Shown here piece after piece: positions 1-6,995 of a stretch of DNA of 64,000 bases. Location: the IMG/VR virus record IMGVR_UViG_3300030060_006228, positions 1 to 64,000 of that record. One strand, given 5' to 3'. The DNA comes from a virus. Made by a program: the position numbers and the translations under genes. The notes under the pieces were generated by a model. That model saw nothing but the letters and a program-made list of their open reading frames with translations. It had not been told where the DNA came from and made no database searches. The first letter of the stretch is position 1, and the number at the start of each line of letters is the position of its first letter.

Positions 1-1
1 T

Positions 2-52
2 TCTTACGCATTCGCTAACATAGGACTAGTAGCCGCCGCATGGGAAAAATGA
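2..52 (+). CDS. C-terminal end of a gene cut by the window edge
   Basis: An open frame enters from the left edge and ends at a TGA at 50-52. The last residues (ANIGLVAAAWEK) look like the end of a hydrophobic helix followed by a short polar tail. The TGA overlaps the ATG at 49 of the next gene in the ATGA arrangement seen repeatedly in this window, which is the main reason to think it is coding. Too little is visible to name a function. Confidence 0.4.
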   Translation, partial: SYAFANIGLVAAAWEK

Positions 53-378
53 AAGAAAAATATCACTTTCCAATTGCAACGAAAGTAGTGGACTATTGTT
101 TCGATTACTTTCAGTTGGAAGATGTGAATGTCGATATTGAACTGTACTCTAATTACAAGTCTCTCAAGTGTTGGGGAGACTCAGAACAGATCAGTGATAC
201 TAGGTATCGCATTCGTATCTGTACCGATCAGTCTCTCCGTGATTTTGTCGCTACTGTCTGCCATGAAATGGTTCATGTGAATCAGTGGGTAACAAACAAG
301 TGGAGCGGAGACGGTGAAAGAGAAGCGGAGAAGTTGCAGTATAAAATGGCTAATAAGTTTTGGAAGGAGTGGAAATGA
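49..378 (+). CDS. small HExxH metallopeptidase-like protein
   Basis: A protein of about 109 residues with the motif CHEMVHVNQW, an HExxH zinc-binding helix near residue 73. This resembles small SprT-like or phage-type zinc metallopeptidases. The third zinc ligand is probably in the acidic segment after the helix, but I cannot assign it. I prefer the ATG at 49 over the ATG at 40 because it forms an ATGA overlap with the preceding stop and has GGGA just upstream. The function in infection is unknown. The protein could equally be a catalytically inactive relative. Confidence 0.6.
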   Translation: MKEKYHFPIATKVVDYCFDYFQLEDVNVDIELYSNYKSLKCWGDSEQISDTRYRIRICTDQSLRDFVATVCHEMVHVNQWVTNKWSGDGEREAEKLQYKMANKFWKEWK

Positions 379-644
379 ATCTTCAATTCGTGAAAACGAT
401 GAATGACAATGCGGATCCCCGAACGGGACAAGCATGGCAAACTCTATGGGTGTCGGGTGGTGATTTCTATCTTGCATCATCCCGTCAGTGGAATACTCCT
501 TGGGAAATCCTCGATGAGACGATGGTGTTTCGTTCGGACTCCAGTGGTAACATCCTTGACTACGGGGAACTCGCGGTGACGAAGCCTGCGAAGTGGACTG
601 TGGATGGACATAAGGTTCTAGTGGAGGGGGCTGTGAACTCATGA
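375..644 (+). CDS. conserved-looking phage protein, unknown function
   Basis: About 89 residues with no recognised domain. It is mixed polar and aromatic and looks like a small soluble globular protein. The start is placed at the ATG at 375, which overlaps the previous TGA (ATGA) and has GGAG upstream, rather than an earlier in-frame codon. It overlaps the next small membrane gene by four bases, so the three genes are probably translated as a coupled unit. Confidence 0.6.
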   Translation: MNLQFVKTMNDNADPRTGQAWQTLWVSGGDFYLASSRQWNTPWEILDETMVFRSDSSGNILDYGELAVTKPAKWTVDGHKVLVEGAVNS

Positions 645-805
645 GAACTATTTTCGCTAGTCTGTTCGGATCTGCGATTGGATCTTTGGTTGTAGTTATA
701 GTTTGGTCTAAATACCAAGATCAAATTATGCATTGGGTGAATTCACAAGTTTCAAAGTACGAGGATAAGAAAAATGCCAGAAACCATTCAGTGGGAAGTT
801 CCTGA
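641..805 (+). CDS. 54-residue single-span membrane protein
   Basis: A short ORF starting at ATG 641, which overlaps the preceding TGA, and ending at TGA 803-805. Residues 3-22 (TIFASLFGSAIGSLVVVIVW) form a clear transmembrane segment, followed by a charged, mostly basic tail. It overlaps the next gene by 32 bases in another frame. The role is unknown. Tiny single-span proteins of this kind are common in T4-like early regions. Confidence 0.6.
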   Translation: MRTIFASLFGSAIGSLVVVIVWSKYQDQIMHWVNSQVSKYEDKKNARNHSVGSS

Positions 806-956
806 CGAGGGATATGATAGGGTTGAAAAGTTAGAGAAGATCATCGAAGAGATTCAGAAGATGATTGATGATTCCCATTGGGATTCTCATACTACTGAGT
901 ATCTTGATGAAGAGGACGAAGGTTGGTTTGAAACCTACGATCCGGATGATATGTGA
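774..956 (+). CDS. small acidic protein, unknown function
   Basis: Sixty residues and strongly acidic, with a probable amphipathic helix (KLEKIIEEIQKMIDD) at about residues 19-33 and a Glu/Asp-rich C-terminus. The purine-rich GAGGATAAGAAAA upstream serves as ribosome site. No family is recognised. Its charge would suit a nucleic-acid mimic or a protein-binding inhibitor, but that is only a guess from composition. Confidence 0.55.
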   Translation: MPETIQWEVPDEGYDRVEKLEKIIEEIQKMIDDSHWDSHTTEYLDEEDEGWFETYDPDDM

Positions 957-998
957 AAAAAAAATTTGAAAATCGTTATGGTTTTCGGAGGTGTTGAA

Positions 999-1334
999 AT
1001 GATTCCAGATTTTGATGATGCGTTTAATCACTGGCTCTCTAAATGTAGGGAGATTGTGCAAGCAGACGGAAGGGGTGAAATGGGTTACGATCTAACCTAC
1101 TCCGAAGGACGTAAATATATGAAAGTTATAATGACGGTTCAGCCATCGAATCCGAATCATAATATGCAAAGATCCTCTTGGGCGTTTATTGATAAAACAA
1201 ATGGCGACGTATTAAAGTGTGCCAGTTGGAAAGCGCCAGCCAAACATGCTCGGGGAAATTTGATGGATGAATTTGATGGATTGCAGTTTATTCAGTGGAC
1301 AGGTCCCATGTATCTTGATACAATTAGGAGGTAA
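999..1334 (+). CDS. conserved phage hypothetical protein
   Basis: About 111 residues. The start is set at ATG 999, which has a good GGAGG seven bases upstream. An earlier TTG at 966 is in frame but has no ribosome site. The C-terminal half contains FIDKTNGDVLKCASWKAP followed by AKHARGN, a pattern I associate with small uncharacterised proteins found in many T4-like and other phages. A compact beta-rich domain is likely. The biochemical role is unknown. Confidence 0.65.
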   Translation: MIPDFDDAFNHWLSKCREIVQADGRGEMGYDLTYSEGRKYMKVIMTVQPSNPNHNMQRSSWAFIDKTNGDVLKCASWKAPAKHARGNLMDEFDGLQFIQWTGPMYLDTIRR

Positions 1335-1349
1335 CAAGGAGACACTACC

Positions 1350-1685
1350 ATGATTCAAGTCGATAAACTAGTCCGAGACAACGTGTGCAAGAACCTCGAA
1401 AAGAAGGGGATTGCGAAGACCGTCGAATGTCATACCGTGGAGGGACGCGAGTATCAGACGTATCTCTTCTCAAAGTTGATGGAGGAATGTGCCGAGGTCA
1501 TCGGTGCGAACACCAAGCAACAACGTATGGAAGAGATCGGCGATCTTGAGCAAGTGATCGACGCGATCAAGGAACACTTTGGAATTGACAGAAAGGAATG
1601 CTCGTACAGCCGAGTCGAGAAGTATACCACTCACGGTGGTTTCTATAACGGTGTGGTTATGACGGGGATTGAATACAATGACTGA
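1350..1685 (+). CDS. MazG-like NTP pyrophosphohydrolase
   Basis: 111 residues of the all-alpha NTP pyrophosphatase type. It starts with the KLVRD signature, carries a metal-binding helix LMEECAEVI near residue 45 and a second acidic helix MEEIGDLEQVIDAI near residue 60, and ends with a THGGFYNG segment typical of this house-cleaning subgroup. Family members hydrolyse (d)NTPs to (d)NMP and pyrophosphate. In phages they are thought to reshape nucleotide or alarmone pools. A strong AAGGAGA precedes the ATG. The substrate cannot be read from the sequence. Confidence 0.8.
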   Translation: MIQVDKLVRDNVCKNLEKKGIAKTVECHTVEGREYQTYLFSKLMEECAEVIGANTKQQRMEEIGDLEQVIDAIKEHFGIDRKECSYSRVEKYTTHGGFYNGVVMTGIEYND

Positions 1686-1950
1686 TAGAATTTTTGAAAT
1701 CGAATACAACGAAGATCAGAAGACCACTCGCAAGGAGTACAAGGACAAGAAGTCCGGTCGTACTCAAATGAAAAAGGTTCAGGTAAAGAACCCCAAGTGC
1801 TGGATGATCGTCACCACTACGGGCGACACTCCTCTTCGTCCGGGTATGTGGTTGGATGAGAGACAGTTGAACATTCTTCGTCGGGGAAAGAAGAGCATCG
1901 TTCGTGTTGGACTCCCCGGTCAATTCAGAGTCAATCATCGGGGGTATTGA
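1678..1950 (+). CDS. small basic protein, unknown function
   Basis: About 90 residues, Lys/Arg-rich, with a central segment KKVQVKNPKCWMIVTTTG and a C-terminal KKSIVRVGLPGQF. The ATG at 1678 overlaps the end of the MazG-like gene and has GGGG upstream. A TTG at 1669 would add three residues. No domain is recognised. The basic charge would suit nucleic-acid binding, which is inference only. Confidence 0.55.
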   Translation: MTDRIFEIEYNEDQKTTRKEYKDKKSGRTQMKKVQVKNPKCWMIVTTTGDTPLRPGMWLDERQLNILRRGKKSIVRVGLPGQFRVNHRGY

Positions 1951-1951
1951 T

Positions 1952-2173
1952 ATGCCTCAGATGTGGACGAAAAGAAAATTTTGGGATGGATCAGAGGCGA
2001 TATTCCTTCAGCATAATGGAGGAATGTCGTGTTATGATTTGGACTCTGATGAACTTGATGATATAATTATCAAGAAGAAGAATGAGTTGAATGATCAGAT
2101 GAACCAGTGGAGAGATCTACAGGAAATTCGTGAGGAGTATATCAATGGCGAAAAGAGTAATCGATCAGTTTGA
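1952..2173 (+). CDS. small protein with C-terminal helix, unknown function
   Basis: Seventy-three residues from ATG 1952, preceded by GGGGT. The N-terminal half is aromatic and looks globular (MWTKRKFWDGSEA). The second half, from about residue 30, is a charged helix with coiled-coil potential (DELDDIIIKKKNELNDQMNQ). It overlaps the next gene by 29 bases. Nothing in it identifies a function. Confidence 0.55.
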   Translation: MPQMWTKRKFWDGSEAIFLQHNGGMSCYDLDSDELDDIIIKKKNELNDQMNQWRDLQEIREEYINGEKSNRSV

Positions 2174-2327
2174 TCTTGAAGCGGAGCGGGAAGGTAACGC
2201 AATCAAGGGACATACCGTGATTCGTCGCGGTTGGGGTAAGGGTATCACCAAACAACGTAACATGCACAAGCGTGGTGGTGAGATTCTCACTACTCGTATC
2301 GTCAAGAGAGAAGGGTGGTTGAAATGA
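2145..2327 (+). CDS. small basic protein, unknown function
   Basis: Sixty residues from ATG 2145, which follows a GAGGAG ribosome site. It is highly basic in the second half (RRGWGKGITKQRNMHKRG) and could contact DNA or RNA. It overlaps the preceding gene by 29 bases and the following endonuclease-like gene by an ATGA. No homologue is recognised. Confidence 0.5.
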   Translation: MAKRVIDQFDLEAEREGNAIKGHTVIRRGWGKGITKQRNMHKRGGEILTTRIVKREGWLK

Positions 2328-2812
2328 GAGTTCATCCTTCTGGGATCACAATCAATCACCCCTCCACACTACCAGATGGAAGACACAATCCGGTATGGGA
2401 TCACTGGCAACACAAGAGAAATGATTTCGGTATCAGCGAAGATCTTGAAACTGAATTGCTAGAGTATCAGAATTGCAAGTGTGGAATCTGTAAAATTTCA
2501 TTCAAGGACATCATCATCGAGAAGCATGATACCGGAACCAATATCTTCGGACACTCATGGGAAGTCGATCATGATCCAAAGTTTGGAACGAAGAAAGATA
2601 AACCGGGACTCATTTCTGTTCGTGGTTATCTTTGTTCCGCCTGTAATAATAGACTTGCAAAATTTGAAAAGATGATCCGAGAAGGTTTGATTACTCTGGA
2701 CATTTTGAAGGACGGTGAGTCTGAGTGGATTGATAATATGAAAGAATGGATTACCAATCCACCTGCACAAGTTTATATTAACGAGAGGAGTTTACTTTAT
2801 GCATTGTCTTGA
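2324..2812 (+). CDS. endonuclease VII-like HNH nuclease
   Basis: About 162 residues. The core has a Cys pair (CKCGIC) near residue 50, then the catalytic-type EVDHDPKFG near residue 86, then RGYLCSACNNRLAKF near residue 105. This is the zinc-bound His-Me finger layout of the recombination endonuclease VII family (T4 gp49 fold). Family members cleave branched or mismatched DNA. Many phage relatives are homing-type or nicking HNH enzymes, so the exact substrate is open. ATG 2324 overlaps the previous stop. A second member of the family lies at 4368-4832. Confidence 0.78.
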   Translation: MRVHPSGITINHPSTLPDGRHNPVWDHWQHKRNDFGISEDLETELLEYQNCKCGICKISFKDIIIEKHDTGTNIFGHSWEVDHDPKFGTKKDKPGLISVRGYLCSACNNRLAKFEKMIREGLITLDILKDGESEWIDNMKEWITNPPAQVYINERSLLYALS

Positions 2813-3008
2813 TTGTGGTAACGAGATTCCAGAAGCACGAATGCAAGCGGTTCCTGATACTGAGTATTGTGTGAACTGTGCAGACAAGCATACCGAACCT
2901 ATTATTGGTCGTATGATTTATAATCATAAGACTGCTGGTGAAGTTGTGTTTGCAAGGGGTAAAGAAAATATCCGGAGACTGAACCGGGAGTATGCGAGGG
3001 CACGATGA
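2799..3008 (+). CDS. DksA/TraR-type zinc finger protein
   Basis: Sixty-nine residues. The N-terminal part, CLDCGNEIPEARMQAVP then CVNC, is the four-cysteine zinc finger of the DksA/TraR family with its IPE-R-A-P signature. Full-length DksA also has a long coiled coil that enters the RNA polymerase secondary channel. This protein keeps only the finger plus a short basic tail, as many phage versions do. A role on host RNA polymerase is possible but not shown. It overlaps the HNH gene by 14 bases. Confidence 0.72.
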   Translation: MHCLDCGNEIPEARMQAVPDTEYCVNCADKHTEPIIGRMIYNHKTAGEVVFARGKENIRRLNREYARAR

Positions 3009-3097
3009 TAGATATGTTCTTGATGGGATTTGTTTTGTGGCTTATGGTGATGGTATTGATTCTAGGATTTCTTAAAGTGGGGACATCAGAAGAGTAA
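3005..3097 (+). CDS. 30-residue membrane peptide
   Basis: A tiny ORF starting at ATG 3005, which overlaps the previous TGA, and ending in TAATG shared with the next gene. Residues 4-24 form one hydrophobic span rich in Met, Leu and Val, and the tail is KVGTSEE. The perfect stop-start overlaps on both sides argue that it is really translated. Function unknown. Confidence 0.55.
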   Translation: MIDMFLMGFVLWLMVMVLILGFLKVGTSEE

Positions 3098-3702
3098 TGT
3101 GGATTAATCACGAAAAAGAATTTGTTTTTATCGCTGTCCCGAAGTGCGGTTCAACCTCTATTGCACACTCACTTGGGTTTACTTATTTCGACAATAAACC
3201 AAAAATCTATCATGCGTCTATTAATGATGTGAGAGAATTTGATAATAAGACGACTCATTATTTTAGTTTTGGTTTTGTTAGAAATCCTTTTGATCGTTTG
3301 GTTTCTGTTTTTATGAATGGACACCAAGATAGAGGACATTTACTGGAATGGGGAGGTGGCTTAGAATCCTATGACGGAAACTTTGAGAGGTTCGTAAAAG
3401 ATTTTCCAGATTCAAAATGGGTGAGTTCTACACACTTTTTACCCTGTTCATATTTCGTCACAACAGACGAAAATGTTTCCGTGGATTTTGTGGGGAAATA
3501 CGAAAACCTAAAATCCGATTTTGAAATGATTAGTGAAAGATTCAATATCAATTCAGAATTGGGTATTCATCATAAATCACAGAGAGACCGTGATTATAGA
3601 AAATACTATGATAATGAAATGATAGAGATTGTCTCTACATATTATGCAGACGATCTTGAAAACTTTGGTTATTCATATGATGGGGATTATACCAATGAAT
3701 AA
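3097..3702 (+). CDS. sulfotransferase family protein
   Basis: 201 residues. The N-terminal FIAVPKCGSTSIAHSLG (residues 11-27) is the 5'-phosphosulfate-binding loop of PAPS-dependent sulfotransferases. FGFVRNPFDRLVSVF (residues 58-72) is the 3'-phosphate-binding motif with Arg62 and Ser70. The length and the C-terminal region fit the Sulfotransfer_2-type families, which sulfate carbohydrates. No signal peptide is present, so it would act in the cytoplasm. It is followed directly by a glycosyltransferase-like gene, so sulfation of a sugar on host surface polymer or virion is plausible, but the acceptor is unknown. Confidence 0.82.
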   Translation: MWINHEKEFVFIAVPKCGSTSIAHSLGFTYFDNKPKIYHASINDVREFDNKTTHYFSFGFVRNPFDRLVSVFMNGHQDRGHLLEWGGGLESYDGNFERFVKDFPDSKWVSSTHFLPCSYFVTTDENVSVDFVGKYENLKSDFEMISERFNINSELGIHHKSQRDRDYRKYYDNEMIEIVSTYYADDLENFGYSYDGDYTNE

Positions 3703-4375
3703 AAAATGTCTAATATTATCTCATGTTTGGATCTTGGATAGTCAAAGTTACAAGAAAGATGTTTTAGACTTTACAGTTAATTACTTTAGAAAACATAATC
3801 CAGATTTGTACATAATTCTAACGGGACATGGAGAACCTCCACATAATGAAACCCTTTCTATGTGTGACTATATCCACTGGACTGATTTTGATGAAACTGA
3901 AATCGGAAAGGGACATCCTAAACTTGTTCGTCACGCACTAGAACACGCAAAAGAAAAGGGATTCGATAAAGTTCTCAAACAAAGAGGGGATTGTATAAAC
4001 GCAGAACCAAATATACATGACGCTTTTGATAGTTTGATGGGAGACAAGAAAATGTTGCTTACAAGTGAACATGGAGTTCTTGGTGATCTGTGTATGTACG
4101 GAGATTTGGATCTTTTTCTGGAAGGTTGGAACTTAGAAAAGTGGGATACCTCCCTAGACGGAATGGACAACTTTAATAATACTTTTTCAAATCACGATAA
4201 GATTAAATGGACGAGTATTAATGAAATGAAGTGGGTTTACCTAGATCCATATTGGGAAGAAATAAACACTAGAGAAACTTTATCTAACTTTTTAGATAAT
4301 AATTTCAATTACGAAAATTACATGTGGTGGAGTAGAGTTTCTCATCGCGCCCAGTCTTGGCCTTTCCATGAATAG
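3695..4375 (+). CDS. possible glycosyltransferase-like protein
   Basis: About 226 residues from ATG 3695, which overlaps the stop of the sulfotransferase gene. The N-terminus (KCLILSHVWIL) looks like the first strand of a Rossmann-type domain. The middle FDKVLKQRGDCI resembles the strand plus acidic motif seen in polysaccharide glycosyltransferases of the WavE type. I do not see an unambiguous DxD motif, so the call rests on general resemblance and on the neighbouring sulfotransferase. It could be another nucleotide-sugar or surface-sugar enzyme. Confidence 0.45.
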   Translation: MNKKCLILSHVWILDSQSYKKDVLDFTVNYFRKHNPDLYIILTGHGEPPHNETLSMCDYIHWTDFDETEIGKGHPKLVRHALEHAKEKGFDKVLKQRGDCINAEPNIHDAFDSLMGDKKMLLTSEHGVLGDLCMYGDLDLFLEGWNLEKWDTSLDGMDNFNNTFSNHDKIKWTSINEMKWVYLDPYWEEINTRETLSNFLDNNFNYENYMWWSRVSHRAQSWPFHE

Positions 4376-4832
4376 TTTATTTCCCGAGGTACAAGAGATC
4401 ACGAAAGTATGCAAGATTTGTGGTGAAGAAAAACACATCACAGAGTTTCATAAAAACAATACTTCGTGGAATGGAAAGACCGAAGTAAATGGTGAGCGGT
4501 ATCGGGATCAATGCAAAGAGTGTAGAAAGTCGGGTGCTACGAAAGATTCTGCATCTGCACAAGAAGTTATGAATTATCATAATCTCACTCGTCCGCCACT
4601 TGGGACTCCTTGTGAAAATCCATCTTGCGGGAGAACTGATGTGAAATTGTTTTGCGATCACGATCACACGAAAGACGTATCGAATCCAGAAGTTTTCAGA
4701 GGCTGGTTATGTCATCGATGTAACACTGCTCTAGGAAAATTTGGTGATAATGAAAAAGGTGTTCTAGGAATACTTGAATACCTACGAAGACCTGCTAGAA
4801 TAAACAATCAAACCCTTTACGAACAGGAGTAA
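4368..4832 (+). CDS. endonuclease VII-like HNH nuclease (second copy)
   Basis: 154 residues. An N-terminal four-cysteine segment (CKICGEEK, then CKECRK) precedes the core: CENPSCG, then LFCDHDHT near residue 95, then FRGWLCHRCNTALGKFGDN near residue 112. This is a very clear endonuclease VII family signature, closer to the consensus than the copy at 2324. It overlaps the preceding gene by 8 bases. The two copies differ outside the core, so they are not a recent tandem duplication. Confidence 0.82.
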   Translation: MNSLFPEVQEITKVCKICGEEKHITEFHKNNTSWNGKTEVNGERYRDQCKECRKSGATKDSASAQEVMNYHNLTRPPLGTPCENPSCGRTDVKLFCDHDHTKDVSNPEVFRGWLCHRCNTALGKFGDNEKGVLGILEYLRRPARINNQTLYEQE

Positions 4833-4835
4833 AAA

Positions 4836-4970
4836 ATGGCAAAGAGTTCACAGTATTCGAAGCACGTTAATAACATGATGAAGATTGGGAGTCCCCGAAA
4901 GTCAAAGCCCAAGAAGGGAAATGCTCCCGCACGAACTTCACGAAGTGGCAGTGGTAGAAAGATTCGATAA
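4836..4970 (+). CDS. 44-residue very basic protein
   Basis: A short ORF from ATG 4836 (CAGGAGT six bases upstream) to TAA 4970. More than a third of its residues are Lys, Arg or His, with SPRKSKPKKG and a Ser/Gly/Arg-rich tail, and it is probably disordered. Its good ribosome site and its place between two spaced genes support it. It may bind nucleic acid, by charge only. Confidence 0.5.
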   Translation: MAKSSQYSKHVNNMMKIGSPRKSKPKKGNAPARTSRSGSGRKIR

Positions 4971-4980
4971 GGAGAAAAAT

Positions 4981-5259
4981 ATGCCTATTCCAGCAAGCAG
5001 AGAAGATCTACTAAACGATCTACAGGGAAATCAATGCAGAGTTGTCTTTAAGAAAAAGGACGATACTTTGCGAACTATGATTTGTACTCTACGCGAAGAT
5101 ATGCTACCATCTAGGGAAGCAGAAAGTCTTACAAAGAAGCCTAAGAATGAAAGCGTTGTTCCGGTGTGGGACATTCGTAAGAAGGCTTGGAGAAGTTTTA
5201 GACTCGATAGTATCTTGGATTTTAATGTTCTTTCAGAAGAGGAGACTTCAAGTGATTGA
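4981..5259 (+). CDS. SH3-barrel/WYL_2-like small protein
   Basis: 92 residues from ATG 4981 (GGAG eight bases upstream). The pattern CRVVFKKKDDTLRTMICTL near residue 17 and VVPVWDIRKKAWRSFRLDSI near the end matches the small Sm/SH3-like beta-barrel proteins (DUF2693, WYL_2) widespread in T4-like phages. These often bind nucleic acid or nucleotides, but no phage role is established that I can cite. The next gene begins inside its last codons. Confidence 0.68.
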   Translation: MPIPASREDLLNDLQGNQCRVVFKKKDDTLRTMICTLREDMLPSREAESLTKKPKNESVVPVWDIRKKAWRSFRLDSILDFNVLSEEETSSD

Positions 5260-5548
5260 TCTACAGACGTTGGACGAATTTCGGGGACATCCGGGTGATG
5301 CACTTTCTTATGCAAAGATCGAGGCTCATATTTCAAAGCCTGATGATATGTGGGTGGCTTCTTTGATGGGACTCGATACAGAAGAAGAGATTGATGGTTT
5401 TTCGAAAGAAGAAATAAATGAAATTATTCTTTACCTTCAACATATTAGTAATCGTCTAGATACTATAGAAAAGGAAGAAGAACCAACCCTTTTTGATGGA
5501 GGAGAAGACGATGCCCAAGAAGAAACCAACACAAGAGGAGTGGGTTAA
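5252..5548 (+). CDS. acidic protein, unknown function
   Basis: About 98 residues from GTG 5252, which has AGGAG upstream and overlaps the previous stop by 8 bases. An ATG-initiated frame further upstream lies inside the previous gene and is unlikely. It contains GHPGDALSYAKIEAH, then a helix EEINEIILYLQHISNRLDTI, and ends acidic. No family recognised. Confidence 0.55.
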   Translation: MIDLQTLDEFRGHPGDALSYAKIEAHISKPDDMWVASLMGLDTEEEIDGFSKEEINEIILYLQHISNRLDTIEKEEEPTLFDGGEDDAQEETNTRGVG

Positions 5549-5693
5549 TTCCCTAGTGGATACGGCAGAAGAAGCAGTTTTGGGGTATGAAAAATATTTA
5601 CTAGATAAATTGTCATATCGAGAACTTGCAGTTATAATGAAACGGTTAAGAAATCTTTTACCGATGGATCAGGAGACAAAAATCGATGAGTGA
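5511..5693 (+). CDS. 60-residue helical protein, unknown function
   Basis: Starts at ATG 5511 behind a strong GGAGGAG and overlaps the previous gene by 38 bases in another frame. It is mostly helical: a basic N-terminus (MPKKKPTQEEW) followed by two predicted helices. Function unknown. Confidence 0.55.
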   Translation: MPKKKPTQEEWVNSLVDTAEEAVLGYEKYLLDKLSYRELAVIMKRLRNLLPMDQETKIDE

Positions 5694-5940
5694 ATATAGA
5701 CTACATGTTGACATCCCACTAGGAACGGATGAAAAGACCGCAGCCTTCAAGGCTAATCTTCTTATTCAAGAGTTCTTGGGGACACATGAAATGAACATCA
5801 AGCACCTTGATGAAAAATATAATGTAAGACAATTTAATTATAGACTCGGACACGACGAAGATCGTCAGAAATCAAACTATCTTGATGTGAACGAAAACGG
5901 TCACGCCAGTAATAAAAAGACTCGTATTCAACCGAGTTGA
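5686..5940 (+). CDS. 84-residue hypothetical protein
   Basis: Begins at ATG 5686 inside the end of the previous gene and ends six bases before the tRNA-Ile gene. It contains EYRLHVDIPLGTDEKTA, then a helix (FKANLLIQEFLGTHEM), and a polar tail. It looks like a small alpha/beta domain. No family is recognised. It is the last gene of the first tightly coupled cluster. Confidence 0.55.
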   Translation: MSEYRLHVDIPLGTDEKTAAFKANLLIQEFLGTHEMNIKHLDEKYNVRQFNYRLGHDEDRQKSNYLDVNENGHASNKKTRIQPS

Positions 5941-5946
5941 ATTCAT

Positions 5947-6019
5947 GGGCTTGACGCGGATGGCATTAGCAGCACCGCTTATAACGGTGTCATCGTGGGT
6001 TCGAGTCCCACCAGGCCCA
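5947..6019 (+). tRNA. tRNA-Ile (anticodon UAU)
   Basis: Acceptor GGGCTTG (5947-5953) pairs with CAGGCCC (6012-6018, one G-U). T stem GTGGG/CCCAC encloses TTCGAGT. Anticodon stem CACCG/CGGTG encloses CTTATAA, giving UAU, which reads AUA. The D arm is weak, with only two clear pairs. The discriminator is A and CCA is not encoded. Confidence 0.85.
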
Positions 6020-6041
6020 CTTAATCTTATGGAGAATCATT

Positions 6042-6995
6042 ATGTCAAAATGTCCCTTTTCAGTTTTTCATAGTAAAAAAAATCGATTAGAGGAAGAGAA
6101 ACCCTCAATCATAGAAGACTATACCGACAATCCATATTTGCGGGTTCGTAGGGTACATCCCACACAAGGTTCTCGTATTGTAAAGGCAAACTCTAAACTC
6201 AAAGGCCCAGATGGACAATGTGAAACTCTAGAGTGGCCTAGAAAAGATGCACTGAGTAGATGCGGACCTTATGTACATGCGAACCAAATGGGTTGGTGGT
6301 TGTTCCCCGCTGTGGATATTGATATGACATACCACGGCGATGGTGCATGGGATGTTCATGAATACACAAAGTTCGACGCGGATGCGGAACAGAAACTATA
6401 TGATGATCTTCCAAAGTATGAATACAAAACGGAAGATGGTAAGACTGAAGTTTTCAGATCCCAACCAAGAGCCCATGTTAATGCTGGTTTAGCAGATAAA
6501 AATATTATTCAGATCTGGACTGGTTGTATGTTTAGAACTCCTCCGGGATGGTGTCTTCTTATTAGAAGTCCTGTCAATGCATGTGAAAGTTATAATAGAC
6601 CATATCACATTCAAGAGGGAGTTATTGAATCTGACTGGATGGACTATGACATCTGGATGAATGTGGTGGTAAACAGAACTCATGAAAAAATTTCTCTTCG
6701 GCAGGATATGTGGCCACCCCTTGCACAAATTATTCCCGTCAGGAGAGAAGCATACGAAGCAAATTGGGATGTCGATGATCGAGTAATCACGGCAGATGAT
6801 CCTGAGTGGGCTTCGTGGCAAGATTATAATTTTAAGAAGTGGGAACGTCAAAATGAAAAGGACAGTAAGACCTATTTCAAAGAGCGTTCAGTACAAAAGC
6901 CTAACAAAGATGTCTCTAAGGTTCTGAAGATTCGAGATAAGTATCGAGAACAGCGAGACAATCACCAAACAAAGAAGAATAAGAATGATAGTTGA
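6042..6995 (+). CDS. DUF6065-like protein (copy 1)
   Basis: 317 residues. The central part, NQMGWWLFPAVDIDMTYHG, then IQIWTGCMFRTPPGWCLLIR, then ESDWMDYDIWMNVVVNR, and a later PLAQIIPV follow the layout of DUF6065 proteins, which are found in T4-like phages and bacteria. The 290-residue protein at 12132 has the same order of blocks, so the two are paralogues. The fold is probably beta-rich. The activity is unknown. The C-terminal 60 residues are charged and likely disordered. The next gene starts within its last four codons. Confidence 0.6.
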   Translation: MSKCPFSVFHSKKNRLEEEKPSIIEDYTDNPYLRVRRVHPTQGSRIVKANSKLKGPDGQCETLEWPRKDALSRCGPYVHANQMGWWLFPAVDIDMTYHGDGAWDVHEYTKFDADAEQKLYDDLPKYEYKTEDGKTEVFRSQPRAHVNAGLADKNIIQIWTGCMFRTPPGWCLLIRSPVNACESYNRPYHIQEGVIESDWMDYDIWMNVVVNRTHEKISLRQDMWPPLAQIIPVRREAYEANWDVDDRVITADDPEWASWQDYNFKKWERQNEKDSKTYFKERSVQKPNKDVSKVLKIRDKYREQRDNHQTKKNKNDS

